DNA of 19,355 nt from UBA2108 sp002713215 (GTDB lineage: Bacteria > Bacteroidota > Bacteroidia > Flavobacteriales_G > Salibacteraceae). How positions within the stretch are numbered: position 1 is the first letter of the stretch; the number at the start of each line of letters is the position of its first letter. The translations under genes were made by a program, and so were the position numbers. The notes under the pieces were generated by a model. That model was not told where the DNA came from. It ran no database searches and saw only the letters and a program-made list of their open reading frames with translations. The DNA is taken from positions 1-19,355 of the forward strand of contig CALAPY010000051.1 in the NCBI GenBank assembly GCA_937891015.1, given 5' to 3'. Positions 7,867 through 14,452 of the stretch are shown here, piece after piece.

Positions 7867-9225
7867 GTGCAATCTTTCGAAGACTTTAACCTATCCGGGC
7901 AATTAAAAAATGCAATTGATGAACTGGGATTTGAGGCTCCCACGCCCATTCAAAGTGAATCATTTTCGGTAGTACTTTCAGGGAGAGACATTGTTGGGAT
8001 TGCGCAAACGGGAACCGGTAAAACACTGGCCTATTCGCTTCCCATTCTTCATCAATACAAGTATTCGAAAGAAGCTCACCCCAGGGTTTTAATTCTGGTT
8101 CCAACTCGTGAGCTGGTGCTTCAGATTGTAAAAAACCTGGAAGATTATACCCGCTACATGAGTACTCGGGTATTAGGTGTATATGGAGGAACCAACATCA
8201 ATACTCAAAAATTGGCGGTAGCTGAGGGAATGGATATTCTGGTGGCTACTCCGGGCAGGTTGTATGACCTTGTGATTAGTCGAGCGCTGCAAATAAAAGC
8301 AGTCAAAAAACTTATTATCGATGAGGTTGATGTGATGCTCGATTTGGGTTTTCGACCTCAACTAACCAATATATTCGATTTGTTACCAACTAAAAGGCAG
8401 AACATTATGTACTCGGCAACAATGACTGGAGAAATCGATCAATTGATTGATTCGTTTTTTACTGCTCCGGTAAGAATTGCCATTGCAGTTAGCGGAACAC
8501 CATTGGATAACATAGCTCAAAGTTGTTATTCAGTGCCTAACTTTTATACCAAGGTGAATTTGCTTACCCATTTATTATTGGGTAAAAAGGAGTTCAGTAA
8601 GGTGTTGGTTTTTGTCTCGAACAAGAAAACCGCTGACCGTTTGTTCGAATCGCTGGAGGAGCTATATGGCTCAGAAACGTGCGTGATCCATTCCAATAAA
8701 TCGCAGAACTATAGAATTCGTTCCATCGAAGAATTTGATGAGGGTAAGAATCGAATCTTGATTGCAACCGATGTAATGGCTCGCGGCCTCGATTTGGAAA
8801 ATATATCTCACGTTATCAATTTTGATACACCTGATTTCCCCGAAAACTACATGCACCGTATAGGTAGAACCGGTAGGGCAGAGAAGGAAGGGAAATCCAT
8901 TTTGTTTTTTACCGAAAAGGAAAAAGAATGGAAGGAGGCTATTGAATCTTTGATGAACATAAGCATTCCACAGCTAAGGTTGCCTAAAGAAGTTGAGATT
9001 TCAAAGGAATTGATCGCTGAAGAACGCCCAAAAGTTGTTGAGTTATACAGTACGCATCATAAATCAACCCCAGGGGATCAAGATGTTACCTTTCATGAGA
9101 AATCAGCAAAAAATAAAAAGGTAAACCTGGGTGGGCCCAAGAAACGAAAGGCACCCAAGTACAAAAAGCCTAAAACCAGGGGCGATAAAGGTTTTAGAAA
9201 GGGGAAAAAGAATCGTAGGAGATAG
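7867..9225 (+). CDS. DEAD-box-family ATP-dependent RNA helicase (DEVD variant)
   Basis: 452 residues from a GTG start, chosen because the Q-motif Phe (F4) and surrounding helix begin immediately. Motifs in order: Q motif PTPIQ (25-29), Walker A AQTGTGKT (46-53), PTREL (79-83), TPGR (128-131), motif II DEVD (152-155), SAT (183-185), TDVMARGLD (301-309) and HRIGRTGR (330-337). The tail from about residue 395 is rich in Lys and Arg and likely binds RNA. The enzyme unwinds short RNA duplexes in ribosome assembly or mRNA turnover. Motif II is DEVD rather than DEAD. The catalytic Asp-Glu pair is intact, so activity is expected. Being near the cold-shock gene supports a cold-adaptation role. Confidence 0.95.
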   Translation: MQSFEDFNLSGQLKNAIDELGFEAPTPIQSESFSVVLSGRDIVGIAQTGTGKTLAYSLPILHQYKYSKEAHPRVLILVPTRELVLQIVKNLEDYTRYMSTRVLGVYGGTNINTQKLAVAEGMDILVATPGRLYDLVISRALQIKAVKKLIIDEVDVMLDLGFRPQLTNIFDLLPTKRQNIMYSATMTGEIDQLIDSFFTAPVRIAIAVSGTPLDNIAQSCYSVPNFYTKVNLLTHLLLGKKEFSKVLVFVSNKKTADRLFESLEELYGSETCVIHSNKSQNYRIRSIEEFDEGKNRILIATDVMARGLDLENISHVINFDTPDFPENYMHRIGRTGRAEKEGKSILFFTEKEKEWKEAIESLMNISIPQLRLPKEVEISKELIAEERPKVVELYSTHHKSTPGDQDVTFHEKSAKNKKVNLGGPKKRKAPKYKKPKTRGDKGFRKGKKNRRR

Positions 9226-9243
9226 GTAACCTATTGAAAGCCA

Positions 9244-9597
9244 CTAATGAACGTGGCCGAATACATCAGTAAAATGATGTAGAATGTACATTACAACTGT
9301 AAATGCTGTAGTGCTCCATAAAAAAGCTTTTGAACCCAAATAGTTCTTACGGTCATGATGGTCACATTCACAATCTATTTTCTTTTTGGGCTTATATACC
9401 TGGTAAAAAGCAATGCTTAATGCAACTACAGAAAAGCCAATTAAATAAGGTTCTGCAGGCTCAATCCATGAAAGGGTAGAAGCAGCCCCTGAGATACCTC
9501 CCAGAACCACAACCAAAGGGACAATGCAGCAGAACGAATGCATGAGCACCGCAATAAAACTAGCTCCTACTATTGTTTTTATCTTTTTGGTTTCCAT
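9244..9597 (-). CDS. MerT-like small metal-transport membrane protein
   Basis: 117 residues with three or four membrane helices, the size of MerT (about 116). The first helix holds a vicinal cysteine pair (SFCCIVP, C23-C24), as in MerT. The next stretch, 'EPAEPYLIGFSVVALSIAF' followed by YQVYKP, matches the MerT pattern EPYRPxFIGxxxxAL. A cytoplasmic loop holds CECDHH (C76, C78, H80, H81), where MerT also has a cysteine pair, and the C-terminus is His-rich (HHFTDVFGHVH). MerT imports Hg(II); here no merA, merP or merR is present, so another soft metal is possible. Bacteroidota homologues often carry a C-terminal HMA domain, which is absent. The gene ends 18 bases past the convergent helicase gene. 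Confidence 0.75.
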   Translation of the reverse strand: METKKIKTIVGASFIAVLMHSFCCIVPLVVVLGGISGAASTLSWIEPAEPYLIGFSVVALSIAFYQVYKPKKKIDCECDHHDRKNYLGSKAFLWSTTAFTVVMYILHHFTDVFGHVH

Positions 9598-9611
9598 AAA
9601 TGAATTGAGTA

Positions 9612-9619
9612 CAAAAGTA
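9612..9619 (-). promoter_or_regulatory. Exact TAnnTTTG -7 box for the MerT-like gene
   Basis: On the minus strand this reads TACTTTTG, an exact -7 consensus match 14 bases ahead of the ATG at 9597. The -33 element is not at the usual spacing. Confidence 0.35.
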
Positions 9620-9648
9620 CTTCTCTTTTATTAAATTATTGCTTGCAA

Positions 9649-9699
9649 AGCTTAAGCATGAATTCAGCTTAACAACCTTTGGCATTAATAAGCTTATTA
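9649..9699. promoter_or_regulatory. Three AGCTTA boxes and a 14-bp palindrome between divergent genes
   Basis: AGCTTA occurs at 9649-9654, 9666-9671 and 9691-9696. The last lies inside a perfect palindrome, TAATAAGCTTATTA (9686-9699). The group sits between the MerT-like gene (-) and the ABC exporter gene (+). It could be an operator for one or both genes; no regulator gene is adjacent. Confidence 0.25.
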
Positions 9700-9758
9700 T
9701 CAATCTTCCAGGTGTAACCTTAGTTTTAATTTCGCGCACTTAAACTCCCCTAATTGTC

Positions 9759-11498
9759 ATGAGTAAAAAAAACGTAAGCATTGGCAGCGTGTTCAAAACC
9801 ATTATCTGGCCACGTAGAAAACTACTTTCTGTTGGACTGGTATTGATTGTCATTAGTCGATTAGCTAGCCTTGTGCTACCTGGTGCCTCCAAATACCTTA
9901 TGGACGATGTTATCGTAAACAAGGACTTTGACAAATTATGGGTTATTCTTTTCTGGGTTGGATCGGCCATTGTAGTGCAAGCCATAACTTCTTTTTTATT
10001 GACCCGGATATTGAGTGTAGAGGCACAGCATTTAATTGCCCAATTGAGGGTGCGAGTGCAAAAGAAGGTACTAGGCCTGCCCATTAACTTTTTCGATAAC
10101 AGTAAATCGGGTGAATTGGTATCCCGGATAATGACCGACGTAGAAGGAGTAAGAAACCTGGTTGGTACTGGTCTGGTTCAATTGGTGGGAGGAACGCTAA
10201 CCGCTGTAATTTCATTGATTCTCTTAATAAACATTAGCCCCATGATGACCGCTTTGGTACTGATTCCCGTTGCTATTTTCGGTTTTGTTGCGCTTAAGGC
10301 TTTTGGTTTTATTCGTCCTATTTTCAGAGAAAGAGGAAAGATCAATGCTGATGTTACCGGACGACTGACGGAAACTTTAAATGGTGTTAGGGTCATCAAA
10401 GGATTCAACGCTGAAACACAGGAAATCGACACCTTTCAAAATGGAGTTGAAAGGCTGTTCAATAACATTAAAAAAAGCCTGACCTCAACGGCACTGGTAA
10501 CCAGTTCTGCCACCTTTTTGCTTGGTCTGGCTTCTACAGGTATTATGGGTATTGGTGGGTATATGATCATACAAGGTGAATTGACTATTGGAGACTTTCT
10601 GGCTTTTACTTTATATCTGGGCTTTATGATTGCACCCATTGTTCAAATGAGCAACATTGGTAGCCAATTGACCGAGGGGTTTGCCGGCCTGGACCGAACC
10701 GAGGAGTTAATGAACATGGATTCCGAACACGATTCTCCGGATAGGACGGAAGTTCTGGGTGATGAAATAAAAGGAGAAATAAAATTTGAGAATGTTTCTT
10801 TTGCTTACGAAGAAGAAAAAGAAGTTATTCATGACATAAACATTGAAGCTTTCAGCGGGTCTGTTACTGCATTGGTAGGCTCTTCTGGCTCGGGGAAAAG
10901 TACCATTGCCGGGTTAGTGTCTTCCTTTTTGATTCCCCAACAAGGTAAGGTATTGGTCGATGGACATGATTTATCCAAACTAACACTGGGTTCCTATCGC
11001 CAGCATTTGGGGGTAGTGTTGCAGGACGATTTTCTGTTTGAAGGTACTATCCGGGAAAATATTCTATTTCCAAGGCCCAATTCTACTGAAGAAGAATTGC
11101 AGGAAGCGGTTCGTGTTGCCTACGTTGATGAATTTACTAAACGATTCGATGACGGATTGGACACCGTTATAGGAGAAAGAGGGGTAAAACTTTCAGGCGG
11201 TCAGCGTCAGCGAATTGCTATTGCACGGGCCGTATTGGCCAATCCAAAGATTCTTATTCTGGATGAGGCAACTTCGAATTTAGATACCGAAAGCGAAGCG
11301 CTCATTCAGGAGAGTTTAAGTCATTTGATGAAGGGGAGAACTACTTTTGTTATTGCTCACCGGTTGAGTACTATTCGCAAGGCCGATCAAATATTAGTTA
11401 TAGAGCAGGGAGAGATTCAGGAAAAAGGAAATCACGAGGAACTCATCGCCCTTAAAGGCCGCTATCACAAGCTGTTTACTTACCAGGCAAGGATTTGA
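9759..11498 (+). CDS. MsbA-type ABC exporter, half-transporter with fused ATPase
   Basis: 579 residues, ATG start. The N-terminal 320 residues are a six-helix exporter membrane domain, including the intracellular-loop region (NFFDNSKSGELVSRIMTDV). The C-terminal ATPase has Walker A GSSGSGKST (374-382), a Q-loop (VVLQDD), signature LSGGQ (478-482), Walker B ILILDE (498-503) and H-loop AHRLST (about 533-538). All ATPase residues are intact, so a homodimer with two active sites is expected. The family exports lipids, lipid A, peptides or drugs from the inner membrane. Bacteroidota have several paralogues, so the lipid A flippase name msbA is not justified from sequence alone. It is a single gene with a long hairpin after it. 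Confidence 0.93.
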   Translation: MSKKNVSIGSVFKTIIWPRRKLLSVGLVLIVISRLASLVLPGASKYLMDDVIVNKDFDKLWVILFWVGSAIVVQAITSFLLTRILSVEAQHLIAQLRVRVQKKVLGLPINFFDNSKSGELVSRIMTDVEGVRNLVGTGLVQLVGGTLTAVISLILLINISPMMTALVLIPVAIFGFVALKAFGFIRPIFRERGKINADVTGRLTETLNGVRVIKGFNAETQEIDTFQNGVERLFNNIKKSLTSTALVTSSATFLLGLASTGIMGIGGYMIIQGELTIGDFLAFTLYLGFMIAPIVQMSNIGSQLTEGFAGLDRTEELMNMDSEHDSPDRTEVLGDEIKGEIKFENVSFAYEEEKEVIHDINIEAFSGSVTALVGSSGSGKSTIAGLVSSFLIPQQGKVLVDGHDLSKLTLGSYRQHLGVVLQDDFLFEGTIRENILFPRPNSTEEELQEAVRVAYVDEFTKRFDDGLDTVIGERGVKLSGGQRQRIAIARAVLANPKILILDEATSNLDTESEALIQESLSHLMKGRTTFVIAHRLSTIRKADQILVIEQGEIQEKGNHEELIALKGRYHKLFTYQARI

Positions 11499-11500
11499 TG

Positions 11501-11592
11501 AAATGTAAAAGAAAAAAATGTAAAATTTAAAATGGGCTTGCCCAATCATTTTTAATTCAATTTTACATTTATTTTTTTGACTTTTACATTTT
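11501..11592. terminator. Long imperfect inverted repeat, likely terminator
   Basis: The two arms (about 11501-11537 and 11540-11592) pair imperfectly over most of their length around the core TGGGC-TT-GCCCA (11533-11544). Each arm holds two copies of ATGTAAAA or its complement TTTTACAT, so the element reads as two nested inverted pairs. It starts 3 bases after the exporter stop codon and ends 31 bases before the PepSY-like gene. A GC core with flanking A and T tracts can stop transcription. The length is more than a simple terminator needs. Confidence 0.6.
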
Positions 11593-11623
11593 CCGTTTCC
11601 TTCAATTGTATTTATTTAGCAGT

Positions 11624-11977
11624 ATGAGAATCTTAACCCTATTAGCTATTCTGCTACTTTCCATAACTGGCATAAATGAACTTAATGCACAAAATACCGG
11701 ATTGCAATTTGAATCACTTCCAAAAGAGGTACAAACTGCCTTGAAGAAGGATTACAAAAAGCACGTAATTAATAGCATGGAAAAGGCGCATGCAAAAGGA
11801 GGTGCTTTGATCTACAAGGTAGAAGTTCAGAAAAAATCGAAGATTTATCGCTTGGTATATTCACCAACTGGTATCCTGCTCAACAAATTTAAAATGAAGG
11901 CTTATTCCTTTGACGGTTCCGAGAACAATACAGATAGGAAAGACAACGGCGGAGGTGCGCCTATTCCCCCGATGTAG
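11624..11977 (+). CDS. Secreted PepSY-like small periplasmic protein
   Basis: 117 residues from the ATG at 11624. A TTG six codons earlier is less likely because the signal peptide begins MRILTLLAILLLS. Cleavage is probably after LNA (about residue 23). The mature domain, about 70 residues, has the helix-then-strands pattern of PepSY-like (BLIP-like) modules: 'LPKEVQTALKKDYKK' followed by 'YKVEVQKKSKIYRLVYSPTG'. In Bacteroidota such proteins are periplasmic and of unknown role, often near two-component systems. The tail is Gly/Pro-rich (GGGAPIPPM). Its last 17 bases overlap the convergent response-regulator gene. Confidence 0.75.
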   Translation: MRILTLLAILLLSITGINELNAQNTGLQFESLPKEVQTALKKDYKKHVINSMEKAHAKGGALIYKVEVQKKSKIYRLVYSPTGILLNKFKMKAYSFDGSENNTDRKDNGGGAPIPPM

Positions 11978-12680
11978 ATGCGCTGCTGGAAGTTAGATTA
12001 ATCTGCTTATAGAATTCTTTCTGGTACGATTCTGAAACAGGAATTCGTTTGTCTCCAATCTTAATTCGCTTTCGTTCAATAGACTCAATGGCATTTATTC
12101 CAACCATATAAGATTTATGCACCCGGATGACCCATTTTTTAGGAATTACTTTCTCAAATTCCGTAAAAGTTTGCAGCGTCATGATCCGTTGATCCGGTAA
12201 ATGAATTCTTCGATAATCGCGCATACCTTCAATAAACAGAACCTTTTCCAGATCTACCTTTACATGCCGTCCTTCCGTTTTTACAAAGAGAAACTGTCCA
12301 TGGCTATTATCCCGTTGAATTTCAATTTGATCGATGGCCTTGTTTACTGCCTGAACAAAGCGTTTTAGGGAATAGGGTTTGAGCAGGTAGTCCGTGATGT
12401 TGAGGTCGTATCCCTGGAGTGCATATTCGTCGTAAGCGGTTGTTAATATAAAGCTGCAGTTGGCCGGAGCGCATTGAATAAATTCTATACCCGACAATTC
12501 ATCCATTCGAACATCCAGAAAAACGATGTCAACTGGGTTGTTTTTTAAAAAGGAAAGTGCTTCCACCGAATTTTCAAAACAGTCCAGGAGTTCCAGTTCC
12601 GGAACTTTTAGCACCATTTTTTTAATTTTTTCAATGGCCAGTGGCTCGTCTTCTACGATTATGCAGGAGTATCTATTCAA
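11961..12680 (-). CDS. LytTR-family response regulator
   Basis: 239 residues. The receiver domain (about 1-120) has the acidic pair EDE (10-12), phosphoacceptor D56 in FLDVRM, the TTAYDEYA switch and the KP motif (LLKPYS). The LytTR DNA-binding domain (about 135-232) has FVKTEGRHVKVDLEKVLFIEG, 'MTLQTFTEFEKV' and 'RVHKSYMVG', the classical LytTR signature. The start is TTG at 12680; an in-frame stop lies 4 codons upstream, so no ATG is possible. It overlaps the kinase 3' end by 8 bases, which implies translational coupling. It would bind direct-repeat sites once phosphorylated by the kinase. The 3' end overlaps the convergent PepSY-like gene. Confidence 0.93.
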   Translation of the reverse strand: MNRYSCIIVEDEPLAIEKIKKMVLKVPELELLDCFENSVEALSFLKNNPVDIVFLDVRMDELSGIEFIQCAPANCSFILTTAYDEYALQGYDLNITDYLLKPYSLKRFVQAVNKAIDQIEIQRDNSHGQFLFVKTEGRHVKVDLEKVLFIEGMRDYRRIHLPDQRIMTLQTFTEFEKVIPKKWVIRVHKSYMVGINAIESIERKRIKIGDKRIPVSESYQKEFYKQINLTSSSASTSGE

Positions 12681-13707
12681 AATTGATCGTTAATTGAACC
12701 GAATATAAATCATTGCTGTTTTGTATCCGCAGTGTATGTGAACCGGGATAGAGCAAATTCAGTCGTTTTTCAATAAGTTCATTCCCCATTGAATTTGAGG
12801 ACACTATGCCAGCTTCTTTTAGCGTAAATCGATTCGTGCAGCTAAAGTTAAGGCTTGATTCGGAAACCTGGATTTTAATACGAATGGCGTGTTTTTCCTT
12901 TTTGTTGCTTACATGCTTAAAAGCGTTCTCTACAAAAGGAATAAGAATTACCGGAGCCACATCCAATGCCAGCGGATCGCCCTCAATTACCAACTCTACA
13001 AACTCTTTGTTTGAGGTTCTAATGCATTGCAGGTCGATGTATTCTTTGAGGTAGGTAATTTCTTTGGAGAGCAAAATGTTGCTGTGCTGTGTTTCGTAGA
13101 GCATAAACCGAATAAGGTTAGATAGTTTGTTTACGTATCGGCTTCCCAGTTCAGCATCTTTTTGAATGAGGGCATCAATGTTATTCAGCGAATTGAACAA
13201 AAAATGAGGATCCATTTTAGATTTGAGCAAGGCCATTTCCATCTGTTGATTCTTCATTTCCAGTTCTTGTTTCAGGTTGCTCTCACTGTACCAGGTAATG
13301 AATCCATGTATAACCCAGGCCATTACCGAATTGACCACTGCAACCACCACAAAAAATGAAATCTTAATACCAATATCCAGCGTACTTGGCCCCAACATGG
13401 TATCCATTTTTATTAGTACGGAAATACATATTGCCCCCAATAACGTCGCTACGGCTATGTTTAGAAATCCAAAGAACAGGGACTTAATCCAGAGCCTTTT
13501 ATGCAGGTATTTTGGAAATACGTAGAAATACATTCCCAAATAGGAAAAGATGGTAGGAACAACTATGATGGAGATAATGGCATTTCGAATGGTTGGCATG
13601 TGAGGTACACCAAAGCCTTTGGTCGCCAGGGAAAAGAAAAGGTAGATCAGTAAACTATAGCACCCAAAATAGGCCAGGTTAAAGAGTATTTCAAAGGTTT
13701 TTTTCAT
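12673..13707 (-). CDS. LytS-type membrane sensor histidine kinase
   Basis: 344 residues, ATG start. Four membrane helices (about 10-27, 42-64, 76-99, 113-138) are joined by very short loops, so there is no large external sensor; it probably senses the membrane or a partner. A coiled segment (141-163) leads to the His_kinase (LytS/YehU-type) domain, with phosphoacceptor H168 in DPHFLFNSLNN and N-box PFVENAFKH (257-265). The glycine-rich ATP-lid motif is weak (SMGNELIEKRL near 305-315). It is first in a two-gene operon with the LytTR regulator and diverges from the sigma-factor gene. Confidence 0.92.
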   Translation of the reverse strand: MKKTFEILFNLAYFGCYSLLIYLFFSLATKGFGVPHMPTIRNAIISIIVVPTIFSYLGMYFYVFPKYLHKRLWIKSLFFGFLNIAVATLLGAICISVLIKMDTMLGPSTLDIGIKISFFVVVAVVNSVMAWVIHGFITWYSESNLKQELEMKNQQMEMALLKSKMDPHFLFNSLNNIDALIQKDAELGSRYVNKLSNLIRFMLYETQHSNILLSKEITYLKEYIDLQCIRTSNKEFVELVIEGDPLALDVAPVILIPFVENAFKHVSNKKEKHAIRIKIQVSESSLNFSCTNRFTLKEAGIVSSNSMGNELIEKRLNLLYPGSHTLRIQNSNDLYSVQLTINFE

Positions 13708-13776
13708 AACTCAAATCAATATTAAGATTAAACATAGGGCAAATCAAGAGTAGGGGATGCACGATTAAAATTCTAT

Positions 13777-13841
13777 TCTGCAAACCGGCTGATTTTGTCT
13801 GCAAAAAAGAAAATTGGAGAGCGATGTAACTTTTTGGAGAG
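13777..13841. promoter_or_regulatory. Two pairs of direct repeats in the kinase/sigma divergent region
   Basis: TCTGCAAA stands at 13777-13784 and 13798-13805 (21 bases start to start). TTGGAGAG stands at 13814-13821 and 13834-13841 (20 bases). LytTR regulators bind two direct repeats on one helix face, about 21-22 bases apart, so spacing fits autoregulation or control of the sigma gene. The repeat sequences do not closely match the published LytTR consensus. Confidence 0.35.
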
Positions 13842-13886
13842 TTGTGGTTCTTACCATTAGAAGACCGTATTTTCGAATTAGATTTT

Positions 13887-14435
13887 ATGAAAAGATCCAA
13901 GCAAACGTTTTTAGAACTCTACGAACCCATTCACGATTCATTCGCACGCTTTTGCCACGCCAGGGCTTATGGGGTAATGGAGCCGGAAGATTTAATCTCA
14001 GAATCCGTGTTGTGTGCGCTTGAAAATTTTCATAAGGTCAAAAATCAAGAAGCGTTTTTGAGTTTTATGTTCTCTATTGCTAAAAACTTAGTGAACAAAA
14101 AATACCGCAGGCAGAAGTTTATGGGCGTTTTCAATGAAAAACAGGTACTGCAAATTCCCGATCAAAAGTTGGATGCAGAAACCCGCATGGACATTGAAAT
14201 TCTTTATCAGGCCCTGGATAGCCTTCCTGCTAATCAAAAAGATGCACTTGTTCTTTTCGAAATCAGTGGATTTTCTCTCAAGGAAATTGCAGCAATCCAG
14301 CATGCTGGAGAGTCAGCAGTAAAACAACGGCTAAAAAGAGGTCGGGAGAAACTGGCTAAGATTTTAAATGCCGAGCCACTGAAAGAGGAACCCATTGAAA
14401 GACGGTCATCATTAATTCTATCTGTCTTTTTATAA
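13887..14435 (+). CDS. ECF-type RNA polymerase sigma factor
   Basis: 182 residues from the ATG at 13887. The frame extends 15 codons further upstream to a TTG, but that stretch has no sigma-like sequence. Region 2 (about 5-75) includes EPEDLISESVLCALENF and SFMFSIAKNLVNKKYRR, the -10-binding and core-binding helices. Region 4 (about 108-160) has LPANQKDALVLFEISGFSLKEIA and SAVKQRLKRGREKLAK, the helix-turn-helix for the -35 element. It directs RNA polymerase to a small regulon. The downstream gene, 17 bases away, encodes its likely anti-sigma factor. The divergent kinase operon shares its promoter region. Confidence 0.9.
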   Translation: MKRSKQTFLELYEPIHDSFARFCHARAYGVMEPEDLISESVLCALENFHKVKNQEAFLSFMFSIAKNLVNKKYRRQKFMGVFNEKQVLQIPDQKLDAETRMDIEILYQALDSLPANQKDALVLFEISGFSLKEIAAIQHAGESAVKQRLKRGREKLAKILNAEPLKEEPIERRSSLILSVFL

Positions 14436-14452
14436 ACGAATAAGTGAAGAAC

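Noticed and set aside
9222..9257. Short palindrome ATAGGTAACCTAT (9222-9234) and a 5-bp stem near 9240-9257 as a terminator
   Set aside because: Stems are too short, and the second lies in the coding end of the MerT-like gene; not a convincing terminator.
11606..11623. TTG start six codons ahead of the PepSY-like gene
   Set aside because: The signal peptide begins cleanly at the ATG 11624 and the extra residues add nothing.
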